From assembly GCF_004135585.1 (NCBI RefSeq), contig NZ_CP035501.1, positions 4,721,501-4,785,500 of the forward strand: a stretch of 64,000 nt of DNA. Direction: 5' to 3'. The stretch comes from Sphingosinicella sp. BN140058 (GTDB lineage: Bacteria; Pseudomonadota; Alphaproteobacteria; Sphingomonadales; Sphingomonadaceae). Shown here piece after piece: positions 18,934 through 27,740 of the stretch (its first letter is position 1; each line of letters opens with the position of its first letter). The notes beneath the pieces are model-generated. The model saw only the letters and a list, made by a program, of their open reading frames with translations. It was not told the DNA's origin and made no database searches. The position numbers and the translations under genes were made by a program.

Positions 18934-19671
18934 TTACAGGCGCATAATGCCCTTTCGAGGTTCCCGCAGACCCAGGGTCTCGCTGGTCAGCGGCGCACCT
19001 GCTGCCAGGAGCGCCTGCCGCCGGCCTTTCGGATCGGTGCGCATCTGGGTCTGCTCGAACGGCAGGAACCGCGCGAACGCGTCATGGTCCAGCGCGCGCG
19101 CGACGAAACCGGCGGTCCGCGGCCAGCGTTCCTCGTCGATCGTGAAGCCGGCGTAGAAAGCATTGCGGAAGTAGGTCGCGACGGAGATGTCGGCGAGCCC
19201 GAACGCGCCGAACAGCCAGCCCTGCTCCGGCAGATATCCCTCGAGATAGTCGAGGGCCGCCGGTGCGTCGACGGCAAGCGTCTGCTCGATCCGTGCCGCG
19301 TCGCCCGGCTTTCCCCACACCGCCTGGTGGACGAACTTCTGGTAGAACAGGCCCCAGATGAACACGTCGCCGAGGCGCGTGTCGGCATATTCCTCCAGCC
19401 AGCGTGCGCGCGCACGATCCTTCGGATCCTCGGGCAGCAGCGGCGGCCCGGGATAAGCCTCGTCCAGATAGGCGCAGATCACCGAGGAATCGCACAAGGT
19501 GAGATCGTCGTCGATCAGGACGGGAATCCTGCGCAGCGGGCTCAGTCGCTCGAAGTCGTCGTTGCCGAAGAAGGGGGTGATCGGATCGATCTCGAACACC
19601 AGCTTCTTCAGCGCCATGCAGGCGAGCACCTTGCGGACGTAGGGGCTGACATAGCTTCCGATGATCTTCAT
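18934..19671 (-). CDS. Glutathione S-transferase family protein
   Basis: A 245-residue cytosolic protein. The N-terminal thioredoxin-like domain carries SPYVRKVLACMALK (Ser8 as the likely glutathione-activating residue), the cis-Pro in RRIPVLIDD and the glutathione-contact CDSSVICAYLDE. The C-terminal helical domain starts near residue 85 and includes the N-capping-like FGLADISVATYF. Typical length. The substrate is unknown; GSTs may conjugate, isomerise or reduce. It lies 30 bases downstream of the NUDIX gene and is probably in one operon with it. Confidence 0.9.
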   Translation of the reverse strand: MKIIGSYVSPYVRKVLACMALKKLVFEIDPITPFFGNDDFERLSPLRRIPVLIDDDLTLCDSSVICAYLDEAYPGPPLLPEDPKDRARARWLEEYADTRLGDVFIWGLFYQKFVHQAVWGKPGDAARIEQTLAVDAPAALDYLEGYLPEQGWLFGAFGLADISVATYFRNAFYAGFTIDEERWPRTAGFVARALDHDAFARFLPFEQTQMRTDPKGRRQALLAAGAPLTSETLGLREPRKGIMRL

Positions 19672-19701
19672 GCACGGGTCCTTCGGCAGGTGCGGCGCGG
19701 G

Positions 19702-20313
19702 TCAATCGAACAGGATCGTGCCGTCATAGGCGAAGGCGTCGTAAATGTCCTTTTCGATCACGCGCCCGAGCGAAAGCTCGGGAAGGGCGTCCGGTGGGAA
19801 GAATCGGGCATCGAGCGTCTCGAGGCCGGGCCGCGCCACCGCCTCGTCCAGCGTGTCGCACAAGAAGAACAATTTGTAGAAGTCGCGCGCATCCGGCTCG
19901 TAGGCCCGCTTGGCCTTGTGGCGGATGCTGTAGAGGGTGCGGGCACGCACCCCGATGCCCGCCTCCTCCTCGATCTCCTTGATCACATTCTCGGACGCCG
20001 ACCGGCCGACGTCCGCGAAGCCCCCGGGCAGGGTCCAGCGGCCGTCGCTGCGCTCCTGGACGAGCAGGATTTCGCCTTTCTCGATGACGGCGCCGCGAAC
20101 GTCCACCTTCGGTGTCGCATAGCCTTGGGCGAAATCGGAGACGAGGCCCGGGATGCGCTCGATCGGCACGGTGCCGAGATCGCTCAGCATCGCCGCCGCA
20201 ATGGCGGCGACCTCCTGATAGCGTTCCCTGTCGAACGAATCGCGGCAGAAGCCCAGGCCCGTCGAGGCGATGGCGTGCAGGCGCTTTGCCCGGCGAAGCC
20301 AGTCGTCCTCCAT
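19702..20313 (-). CDS. NUDIX hydrolase with N-terminal helical domain (YjhB-like)
   Basis: A 203-residue protein. The first 60 residues (LHAIASTGLGFCRDSFDRERYQE) match the NUDIX-N helical domain of YjhB-type proteins. The NUDIX fold follows, with the box in GGFADVGRSASENVIKEIEEEAGI (residues 97-120). The pyrophosphatase core K-E-x-x-E-E is intact. The first Glu of the classical box is replaced by Arg, as is common in the GGWADVG subgroup. The likely substrate is a nucleoside diphosphate linked to another group, such as an ADP-sugar. The ATG shares its A with the TGA stop of the beta-propeller gene, so translation is coupled. Confidence 0.9.
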   Translation of the reverse strand: MEDDWLRRAKRLHAIASTGLGFCRDSFDRERYQEVAAIAAAMLSDLGTVPIERIPGLVSDFAQGYATPKVDVRGAVIEKGEILLVQERSDGRWTLPGGFADVGRSASENVIKEIEEEAGIGVRARTLYSIRHKAKRAYEPDARDFYKLFFLCDTLDEAVARPGLETLDARFFPPDALPELSLGRVIEKDIYDAFAYDGTILFD

Positions 20314-21350
20314 CAGCGCTTTCTTCCGCGCGAGAGTTTGATGAAGGCGAGTCCGTTGTTCGCGTTCATCGGGATGACGAGTTGGTCGTCATCGGGATCG
20401 TAGCACATCGAGGCGGCATTCGGGATGCCGGTGGCGACCAGCTCCGCAGGCCGTCCTGGACGGATACGCGACACGCCGCCATTGACGACGCTGCTGATGT
20501 ATTTGGTGCCGTCGGCCAGGATCACGAGCCCGTCATTGCCGGCCTGGGCTGCGCGTTCGGTGCGGAGCAGTGTGCCCGCGGGCGAAAAGGTCATCACCGC
20601 ATCATCGCTCAGATTGAGCACGACGATATTCCCCTGCGGGTCGATCTCCACACCGTTCGGACGGGAAAGCGGCGCCCCTTCTGCAAGGATGCTCGACGTG
20701 CCGTTCGGGCCGATACGGTAGATGCGCATGGGGACCGAGCCGTCCGCGGCGCCGGTCTGTGATCCGAAGATCGTGCCGTCCGACGCGACCGCGATATCGT
20801 TCAACCATGGCGAGTCCGGCACGGGCAGGGTCGCCATCACACCGCCGGTTGCGAGATCGAAGACTCGAACGATCGCACTCCGCTTGGCCCCGTCGGCCGT
20901 GCCACCGACGCTGTCTGCTACATACAGGTGACCGCGGTGAATCGCGCTGCCGAACGGCTGGTTGAGCACGGGATCCTTGCTCTCGAGGCCGATCCAGCGC
21001 GCCGTATGGACGGTGCCGTCAGGGTTGATCAGCGAAATGAAACCGTCGTTCGCGACGCGATCCGGCGGCGCACCGCGGTTGACCGCGAGGATCAGCTTGC
21101 GCGAAGGGTCATAGACGCAGCTCTCTGCGCTGACGATGCCGCCATAGACCCTCACGTTCGACGAGATCGGCGTAAAGGCCTGATCGCCTGCGACGCCGAG
21201 CGGTCGACCCGGGCTCATCGTTTGCGTCTGCGGGGGCTGCGGCTGGGGCTGCAATTGTGCCGTCCCTGGTGTGGACGACAGCAGCACGCCGGCGAGCAGG
21301 GCCGCTCCGATCGGCACCCGACTGGAGGTCAAGAGAAAGGGCTTTATCAG
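20313..21350 (-). CDS. Exported SMP-30/NHL-like beta-propeller protein
   Basis: About 345 residues. Repeated blades (PFGSAIHRGHLYVADSVGG, WLNDIAVASDGTIFGSQ, RPNGVEIDPQGNIVVLN, GNDGLVILADGTKYIS) mark an SMP-30/gluconolactonase/NHL type six-bladed propeller. Such proteins are often calcium-dependent lactonases or binding scaffolds. The leader IKPFLLTSSRVPIGAALLAGVLLSSTPGTAQ-type segment is a Sec signal, so it acts in the periplasm. No ATG or GTG lies at the front. GGAGGGAG is found seven bases before a CTG at 21350, making CTG the best-placed start; TTG codons at 21416 or 21323 are alternatives. It is first in a four-gene operon and divergent from the flavin oxidase. Confidence 0.78.
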   Translation of the reverse strand: MIKPFLLTSSRVPIGAALLAGVLLSSTPGTAQLQPQPQPPQTQTMSPGRPLGVAGDQAFTPISSNVRVYGGIVSAESCVYDPSRKLILAVNRGAPPDRVANDGFISLINPDGTVHTARWIGLESKDPVLNQPFGSAIHRGHLYVADSVGGTADGAKRSAIVRVFDLATGGVMATLPVPDSPWLNDIAVASDGTIFGSQTGAADGSVPMRIYRIGPNGTSSILAEGAPLSRPNGVEIDPQGNIVVLNLSDDAVMTFSPAGTLLRTERAAQAGNDGLVILADGTKYISSVVNGGVSRIRPGRPAELVATGIPNAASMCYDPDDDQLVIPMNANNGLAFIKLSRGRKR

Positions 21351-21501
21351 GATCGGTCTCCCTCCACCGTCTGACGATGAGGCCCGCAGCCTATCGGTGC
21401 ACGGGCCTCGACACAATCGACCGAGGGCCCTTCACAAGGACGGTGCAGTCTGGAATCCTTTCGCGGGCGCGGGATCGTCGTCGCGCGCGAAGGGGGGCAG
21501 G

Positions 21502-23067
21502 ATGCGGGGTTCGGTCGGAGTGTGGCGGGCGCTGGATTTGGCGCGGTGGCGCAATCTTGAAGCGGCAGGGCAGCCCTTGCCGCTTCGGGGCGGCGACGGG
21601 GTGAGCAGGCGGCGCGTGCTGGGGGCGCTCGTCGCGGGCGCGGGTGGCATGATGCTGCCCCGGACGCCCGGTTGGGCACGCGCACCGAAAGCACGGCGGG
21701 TCGTCGTCGTCGGTGGCGGTCTGGCCGGGCTGGTCGCCTTGCGACAGCTTCGGGCAATGGGCGCGGACGCCACCTTGTACGAGGCCCGGCAGGCGGTCGG
21801 CGGTCGGACGCGTAGCGTGGGGGGCGTGTTCGCGCCGGATTTCGCGTTCGACGAAGGCGGTCAGCTGGTGAATGCCGATCATGCGGACATGCGCCGTCTG
21901 ATCGGCGATCTCGGCCTTCGCTTGATCGATCGCAACGCCGGCGGCGGAGGCCGCGAGATCCAGATCGGCCGCAACGGCAATGCCGTCGCGGAGAGCGAGC
22001 TCGCCGAAGGCCTGCGCGCGATTGCCGCCGCGATCGCCGGCGACTCCGATCGGCTGGACCACGACTATCAGGGCGTGGCGGTGGAGATCGACGCCTTGTC
22101 GGTCAGCGCCTATCTTGACCGCCACGGCCTCGCTCCCGGCGACGTGCGCGACGCGCTCGAAGCCGGTATCCGGACCGAATATGGTCTCGAACCGAATGAG
22201 GCGTCGGCACTGGAATTGCTGTTCAACCTACCGACCGTCGACGGCCATCGTTTGACCCGGCTCAGTCTCTCCGATGAGCGCTATCTGGTCGAAGGCGGTG
22301 CCGGGCGCGTGGCGCAAGCGCTTGCCGCCAGGATGGGCTCCGCGATCCGGCTCGGCAAGCGCCTCAGCCGCGTTGTCATTGAGGGATCGGGCGTGCGCCT
22401 CGGCTTCGCAGATGGCGAAGAGGTTGCAGCGGATCGGGTGGTCCTCGCACTGCCGGCCCCTCTGTTGCGGGAGCTCAGCATGGAGGGGCCGCTGCCGCCT
22501 TTGTGGCGCGAACTGATCGAAGTGGTGAGGCTCGGTGCGAACGAGAAGCTGATCGTCGGCTACGATCGCCAGCCGTGGCACCAGATCCTCGGTGGTGATG
22601 GCGCGCTCTGGTCGGCGCAGGGTTTCTCCGAAGCCTGGGACGCGGCCTCTTCGCGGACAGGCGGACGCGATCGGCCTGGCGCCCTGACCTACTTCCTCGG
22701 CGGCGCGCAAGTCGCTGCAGAGGCAGGGACCGACAATGCGGCTTTGCGGGATCGCTTCACCGCAATGGCCGCTCGCGTCGTACCGGAACTGCCGCCTCCG
22801 AACGGTCGCGTCCGGCGGACCCGCTGGGGCGAGGACCCGCTCGCGCAAGGCGCCTATATCGGCTTCCGCCCGGGGCAGCTCACCCGCTTCGGCAGCCTGC
22901 TCGCCGTGGAAGAGCAAGGGTCCGCACGTGCCAGCATGGCCGGACCGTTGCTGTTTGCCGGCGAGTGGCTGTCCGACGCCTGGCCCGGTTACATGAACGG
23001 GGCGGTCCAGACCGGCCGCATCGCAGCCGCGGCAGCCGTACGTGCCGAGGTCGTTCCCAGCATCTGA
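21502..23067 (+). CDS. Tat-exported flavin monoamine oxidase family protein
   Basis: A 521-residue FAD enzyme. The N-terminus has a twin-arginine motif (SRRRVLG, residues 35-41) followed by a hydrophobic stretch, so the folded flavoprotein is likely sent to the periplasm. The dinucleotide-binding motif GGGLAGLVALRQLRAMG starts at residue 71, followed by LYEARQAVGGRTRS. The C-terminal GPLLFAGEWLSDAWPGYMNG is the second FAD contact, with the W-x-G-Y-x-NGA pattern of amine oxidases. It probably oxidises an amine or amino acid with release of H2O2. The ATG at 21502 has a G-rich site upstream. It is divergent from the beta-propeller gene. Confidence 0.88.
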   Translation: MRGSVGVWRALDLARWRNLEAAGQPLPLRGGDGVSRRRVLGALVAGAGGMMLPRTPGWARAPKARRVVVVGGGLAGLVALRQLRAMGADATLYEARQAVGGRTRSVGGVFAPDFAFDEGGQLVNADHADMRRLIGDLGLRLIDRNAGGGGREIQIGRNGNAVAESELAEGLRAIAAAIAGDSDRLDHDYQGVAVEIDALSVSAYLDRHGLAPGDVRDALEAGIRTEYGLEPNEASALELLFNLPTVDGHRLTRLSLSDERYLVEGGAGRVAQALAARMGSAIRLGKRLSRVVIEGSGVRLGFADGEEVAADRVVLALPAPLLRELSMEGPLPPLWRELIEVVRLGANEKLIVGYDRQPWHQILGGDGALWSAQGFSEAWDAASSRTGGRDRPGALTYFLGGAQVAAEAGTDNAALRDRFTAMAARVVPELPPPNGRVRRTRWGEDPLAQGAYIGFRPGQLTRFGSLLAVEEQGSARASMAGPLLFAGEWLSDAWPGYMNGAVQTGRIAAAAAVRAEVVPSI

Positions 23068-23204
23068 TCTTGCGCCATGGAAAGGCCGAGCGCCGGAATC
23101 GTCCATTCGCATACGCAATCTCCCGGGATATCTGGCAGCGCTCCCGCGGCTTAACGCGCTGATCGAACGCGGAATTTCTCCGCAGCGGATCGGATTGCCC
23201 ACGC

Positions 23205-26201
23205 ATGCCCAAATTTGCCCGCAGCGCTGCCTCTGCGTCTCTTGACGCGACGAGCGCTTACGGAATGCCGGTGCACGGCAGCCTCGCTTTCCCAGCGTCT
23301 CAGGCCGATCTTATGATCACCTTTGGACAGGAGACGAATGCGGCCACGGTCGCGGCGGCGCTTGCCGCCATAGGCGCGCGCGACGGCGGCTGGGTGCATG
23401 TTCCGAATGCCTCCGAAGGTGGTTCCGCCGTGCTCAGGGCGCAGCTTTCGGATCGGATGTTGGCCGAGCAGGCGTTGGACATCCTCTCGCGCCAGCCGGG
23501 CGTCGCCGGTGCTGATCTGGACCGGATGCTGCATGTCGACGCGGTCAGCAACGATCCCGGTTATACCGGCGGAAGCTTGTGGGGATTGTACGGCGACAAG
23601 ACCAATCCCGCCAACGCCTTCGGCAGCGGCGCGGGCGAGGCCTGGCAGGCTGGCTACACCGGATCCGCAAAGGTGGTCGTTGGCGTGGTCGACAGCGGAG
23701 TCGACTACACCCATCCCGATCTCTACCTCAACATCTGGCTCAATCCACTCGAGATACCGGCGGCCTTCCGCGCCTCGCTGACCGACGTCAATGCGGACGG
23801 GCTGATCTCCTTTCTCGATCTCAACGCCGCCGCCAACTCTCTGTACGTGGCCGACGTGAACGCCAATGGCCGCATCGACGGCGGCGATCTGCTCGGCGAT
23901 GCCCGGTGGGAGAATGGCGTCGACGACGACCGCAACGGCTTTGTCGACGATCTGATCGGCTGGGACTTCGTCAATGGCGACAACGATCCTTATGACGACA
24001 ACCGCCACGGCACCCACGTCGCCGGGACGATCGCGGCGAGCGGCGGCAACGGCGTCGGAGTGGCCGGCGTGACCTGGTCGACACAAATCGTACCGCTCAA
24101 ATTTCTGTCCGCGTCGGGCACCGGACCGATCTCGGCCGCGCTGCAGGCGATAGACTATTTCACCGCGGCCTCCGCCGCCTCGACCGGCCAGAAGTTCGTC
24201 GCGACCAACAACAGCTGGGGCGGCGGCGGTTATGCGCAGCCGCTTGCCGACGCGATCGCCCGCGGCGCGGCACGCGACATCCTATTCGTCGGTGCCGCCG
24301 GGAATGGCGGCCTCGACGGTGTCGGCGACAATAATGACCGCATCGGCAACTATCCCTCGAACTACGACACAAGCGCCGCGGCCGGCTACGACGCGGTCGT
24401 CGCGGTCGCTTCGATCACGAGCGCCGGGCAACGTTCCTCTTTCTCGAACTATGGTGCGGCGACCGTTGATCTCGGCGCACCGGGTTCGGCGATCCTGTCG
24501 GCCTTGCCCGGGGGCGGCTACGGCACGCTGAACGGCACGTCGATGGCCACCCCGCACGTGACCGGCGCGATCGCGCTCTACGCCTCGGTGTCGGATGCAA
24601 GCGCCGCCGAGATCCGTGCCAATCTGCTGGCCTCCGCCGTGCCGACGCCGTCGCTCGCCGGGGTCACCGCCACGGGCGGCAGGCTGGATGTGACGGCGCT
24701 GCTGGCGCTCGACACGCACGGGGCGGATCTTCGCTTCGGCACTGAAGGCGCCGACCGGATCGAGATGACTCGCGGCGGCGCCGACCGTGTCTCGGGTGGT
24801 GGCGGCGACGATGTCTTCGCCTTCGCGGCCGCGTTCGATGCCGCGGATCGGATCGACGGCGGCGCCGGTGCCGACACGCTCACGCTCGAGGGGCGCTATG
24901 TCGGCGCCTCCGCCCTCGATCTCACCGCTGCGCAGCTGGTCGATGTCGAGACGCTCGTCCTGCTCGGCGGCGGCACGGCTTATGCGCTGACGACGGTCGA
25001 TGCCAATGTGATCGGCGCCGCTGTGCTGACGATCGACGCGTCGGATCTGGCGCCGGGCGAGACCCTGGATTTCGACGGCAGCGCCGAGCGGGACGGACGC
25101 TTCGTGGCGACGGGCGGGGCGGGGGATGACGTGCTGCGCGGCGGCGCCGGCGCTGACCGGCTGGACGGCGGTACCGGCGCGGATCATCTCGCCGGCGGCC
25201 GTGGCAACGATCTCTACGTCGCCGATGATCTCGCGGACCTGGTCTTCGAGCGTCCGGGAGAAGGGGTGGACGAGGTCCGCACCGCGCTCGGCAGCCGCAG
25301 CGACTACAGCCGGATGTACGTCCTCGGCGACGCGATCGAGAATTTCACCGGCAGTTCGGCCGCGGCGCAGGGCGTGCGGCTGAATGCGCTCGACAATATC
25401 GTCATGCTGGGTGCGGGCGGTGATCTCGCGGCACTCGACGATGGCGGCAACGACCGGGTCGCCGGCGGGGGTGGCAGCGACTTTCTCTATTTCGGCGGTG
25501 CCTTCACCAATGACGATGCGGTCGACGGCGGCGCCGGCTTCGATACGGTGGGGCTGGTCGGGCACTACGCGATCGCATTCGAAGCAGACGATCTCGTGTC
25601 GATCGAGAAGCTGGCTTTGTACAGCTCGGGCAACCCGGCCGCGCCTTCCGAGTACCGGATCACGATGAGCGATGCGAACGTCGCCGCCGGTATCCAGTTG
25701 ATGGTCGTCGCCCAGTCGCTGCAACCCGCAGAAACACTGCTTTTCGACGGCACCGCCGAAACCAACGGCAGCTTCAACGTCCGCGGCGGCCGCGGTGCCG
25801 ACACGATCACGGGCGGCGCCGGCGCCGATCGCATCTGGGGAGCGCTCGGCGCCGACACGCTGCGGGGCGGCGCCGGCAGCGACATGTTCGAATATCGAAG
25901 CGCGGGCGAGTCCGGTGGATCGGCGCGTGACGTCATTGCGGATTTCGGCGCGGGCGACCGGATCAATCTGATCCCGGTCGATGCCGACGGCAATATGGCC
26001 AATGGGAACACCGGGTTTCGCTTCGTCGGACCTGCCGCCTTCAGCGGAATGGCCGGCGAACTGCGCGTTCAGCAGGATTCGCAGGATGCTCGGCTCTGGA
26101 CGGTGGAGGCCGACACCAACGGCGATCGCCTCCCGGACCTGGCGATCACGGTCGTCACGGCCCCGGACCACCCGCTCAGCGCCGCCGATTTCTGGCTCTG
26201 A
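23205..26201 (+). CDS. Secreted subtilisin-like serine protease with RTX calcium repeats
   Basis: A 998-residue S8 peptidase. The triad is Asp163 (VVDSGVDYTHPDL), His268 (HGTHVAGT) and Ser446 (NGTSMATPH), with an oxyanion Asn in ATNNSWGGG. Between Asp and His lie two EF-hand/dockerin-like loops (DVNADGLISFLDLN from about 194 and DVNANGRIDGGDLL from about 222). After about residue 505 come RTX nonapeptides (GGAGADTL, GGAGADRLDGGTGADH, GGAGADRI). These are embedded in two similar modules of about 145 residues, and the protein ends with GAGDRINLIPVDADGN. There is no Sec leader, and the RTX C-terminus suggests type I secretion, but no transporter genes are near. It should be activated by calcium outside the cell. 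Confidence 0.92.
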   Translation: MPKFARSAASASLDATSAYGMPVHGSLAFPASQADLMITFGQETNAATVAAALAAIGARDGGWVHVPNASEGGSAVLRAQLSDRMLAEQALDILSRQPGVAGADLDRMLHVDAVSNDPGYTGGSLWGLYGDKTNPANAFGSGAGEAWQAGYTGSAKVVVGVVDSGVDYTHPDLYLNIWLNPLEIPAAFRASLTDVNADGLISFLDLNAAANSLYVADVNANGRIDGGDLLGDARWENGVDDDRNGFVDDLIGWDFVNGDNDPYDDNRHGTHVAGTIAASGGNGVGVAGVTWSTQIVPLKFLSASGTGPISAALQAIDYFTAASAASTGQKFVATNNSWGGGGYAQPLADAIARGAARDILFVGAAGNGGLDGVGDNNDRIGNYPSNYDTSAAAGYDAVVAVASITSAGQRSSFSNYGAATVDLGAPGSAILSALPGGGYGTLNGTSMATPHVTGAIALYASVSDASAAEIRANLLASAVPTPSLAGVTATGGRLDVTALLALDTHGADLRFGTEGADRIEMTRGGADRVSGGGGDDVFAFAAAFDAADRIDGGAGADTLTLEGRYVGASALDLTAAQLVDVETLVLLGGGTAYALTTVDANVIGAAVLTIDASDLAPGETLDFDGSAERDGRFVATGGAGDDVLRGGAGADRLDGGTGADHLAGGRGNDLYVADDLADLVFERPGEGVDEVRTALGSRSDYSRMYVLGDAIENFTGSSAAAQGVRLNALDNIVMLGAGGDLAALDDGGNDRVAGGGGSDFLYFGGAFTNDDAVDGGAGFDTVGLVGHYAIAFEADDLVSIEKLALYSSGNPAAPSEYRITMSDANVAAGIQLMVVAQSLQPAETLLFDGTAETNGSFNVRGGRGADTITGGAGADRIWGALGADTLRGGAGSDMFEYRSAGESGGSARDVIADFGAGDRINLIPVDADGNMANGNTGFRFVGPAAFSGMAGELRVQQDSQDARLWTVEADTNGDRLPDLAITVVTAPDHPLSAADFWL

Positions 26202-26240
26202 ACCGGCGCTGCCGCCCCTTAGGGCGTGGCGTGATCGGCG

Positions 26241-27023
26241 TCAGCGCGGCCCCATGCGGATGCCGCCGTCTAGGCGGATGCCTTCCGCGTTGAGGTAGGT
26301 GTTTTCCGCGATGAACACCGCCAGCCGGGCATATTCCTGCGCCTGGCCGAGGCGCTTGGGGAAGGGCACCTGGGCACCGAGCGCGTCCTGGACGTTCTGC
26401 GGCATGCCCGCGACCATCGGCGTCTTGAACACGCCCGGAAGGATGGTGTTGATTCGAATGCCGTCGTTCATCAGGTCCCGGGCGATCGGCAGCGCCATGC
26501 CGAGCACGCCGGCCTTGGACGCCGCATAGGCGGCCTGGCCGATCTGCCCATCCTGCGCGGCGACCGACGCGGTGTTGATGATCAGACCGCGCTCGCCATC
26601 CTCCATCGGCTCGAGGCCCGCCATGCCGAGCGCCGAATGCGCGATCATCCGGAACGTCCCGATCAGGTTGATCTGGATCGCAAGCTCGAATTGCTGCAGC
26701 GGATAGGCCTTGAGCGCACCGGTCGCCTTGTCGCGGCCGACGGTCTTGACCCCGTTGGCGATGCCGGCGCAATTGACCAGGATGCGCTCCTGGCCGTGCG
26801 CCGCCCGCGCCGCAGCGAACCCGTCTGCTACCGCTTCGTCTGAGGTGACATCGACCGCAGCGAAGATGCCGCCGATATCCGCGGCGACCTGCGCCCCTCT
26901 ATCGGCATCGCGGTCGAACACCGCCACCTTGACGCCGCGTGCCGCCAATGCGCGGGCGGTGGCTTCGCCGAGGCCGGAAGCGGCTCCAGTGACGATTGCG
27001 GAGATGGTGGCGTCGAGCTTCAT
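26241..27023 (-). CDS. SDR dehydrogenase, 3-hydroxyacyl-CoA dehydrogenase type II-like
   Basis: A 260-residue short-chain dehydrogenase. It has the NAD motif [12 protein letters not shown] near residue 12, DRDAD after the second strand (favouring NAD), NCAGIANG, the catalytic Ser in [13 protein letters not shown]-x-x-x-K as YAASKAG, and PGVFKTPM. The pattern matches the HSD17B10/HADH2 group that oxidises 3-hydroxyacyl-CoA in beta-oxidation. The ATG at 27023 has AGGAGG six bases upstream. It converges with the protease gene and is divergent from the small secreted protein. Confidence 0.9.
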   Translation of the reverse strand: MKLDATISAIVTGAASGLGEATARALAARGVKVAVFDRDADRGAQVAADIGGIFAAVDVTSDEAVADGFAAARAAHGQERILVNCAGIANGVKTVGRDKATGALKAYPLQQFELAIQINLIGTFRMIAHSALGMAGLEPMEDGERGLIINTASVAAQDGQIGQAAYAASKAGVLGMALPIARDLMNDGIRINTILPGVFKTPMVAGMPQNVQDALGAQVPFPKRLGQAQEYARLAVFIAENTYLNAEGIRLDGGIRMGPR

Positions 27024-27178
27024 GTCAGTCCTCCTCATCGGCGCGGCGCTTGCTCGCCCGCTGCCGCCTTGCTTCAGGCTGTAGAGGGAAGCCACCGCGG
27101 ACGGCAAGCGATCGACCGCTTCACCCGCCGTTCATTGCCTTGAGGCTCACTTGCAGCCGGCAGCAGGGGGACGCTCGG

Positions 27179-27646
27179 ATGAGGTGGGTACGCGCAGGCG
27201 CCGGGACGACAGCGACGGTCGCGGCGGCATTGGCGACCGTGGTTCAGGCACAATCCGCCGGTCCAGGGCCGAACCTCAATCCCTTGCGGCCGATCGTCCG
27301 CACGCTCGATCGGCCGTGCCGAAGCGGCAGCGGTGAGGAGATCGTCGTCTGCGCCAGGCGCGAGGAGAAACGCTCGCCCTACCGCATTCCTGAACCGCCG
27401 GACCGTTTCGATCCCGGCGGTACCGTGGAAAGCGTCTCGCGCGAGCGCAACGGCCTGCTCGATCATGGCGACGTCGGCATCGGCAGCTGTTCGACCGTCG
27501 GTCCCGGCGGCTCTACCGGCTGCATGCTTCGCCAGTGGAAGAAGGACGATCAGCAATGGGCGGACCACCGTCCGAGCCTGGCGCATCCCGGCGGGGCGGA
27601 GGTCCCGATTGAGCGCTCTGCGCATTCGACCACAGACGCTGGGTAG
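27179..27646 (+). CDS. Small exported protein with EIVVCARR motif
   Basis: A 155-residue protein with a Sec-type leader (MRWVRAGAGTTATVAAALATVVQAQSAG). The segment GEEIVVCARREEKRSPYRIPEPPDRF (split motif EIVVCARR plus YRIPEPPDRF) recurs in small sphingomonad exported proteins, and its function is unknown. Three or four Cys residues (RPCRSG, VVCARR, GSCSTV, GCMLRQ) could form disulfides in the periplasm. The ATG at 27179 is preceded by GGGGG about eight bases away. No enzyme motif is visible. Confidence 0.7.
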   Translation: MRWVRAGAGTTATVAAALATVVQAQSAGPGPNLNPLRPIVRTLDRPCRSGSGEEIVVCARREEKRSPYRIPEPPDRFDPGGTVESVSRERNGLLDHGDVGIGSCSTVGPGGSTGCMLRQWKKDDQQWADHRPSLAHPGGAEVPIERSAHSTTDAG

Positions 27647-27670
27647 AAGTACCTAATGTCGATCAACTAC

Positions 27671-27699
27671 TTGTATGCATTTGCCTGCATAATTATACA
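27671..27699 (+). promoter_or_regulatory. Sigma-70-like promoter in an AT-rich patch
   Basis: TTGTAT (27671-27676) and TATACA (27694-27699) are separated by 17 bases, a good housekeeping-type promoter in an unusually AT-rich stretch. Predicted transcription would start near 27706, about 35 bases before the small CxxC gene at 27741. Confidence 0.6.
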
Positions 27700-27740
27700 T
27701 AGCCCTGCAACGGGGGTTGTACGCTTCTGGGGTGTGGCAG

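Noticed and set aside
27300..27390. EEIVVCARR in the small exported protein at 27179 as a TonB-box
   Set aside because: It is a recurrent motif of small sphingomonad exported proteins, contains Cys, and lacks the T-G-S/A continuation of TonB boxes, so I did not add it to the TonB-box finding.
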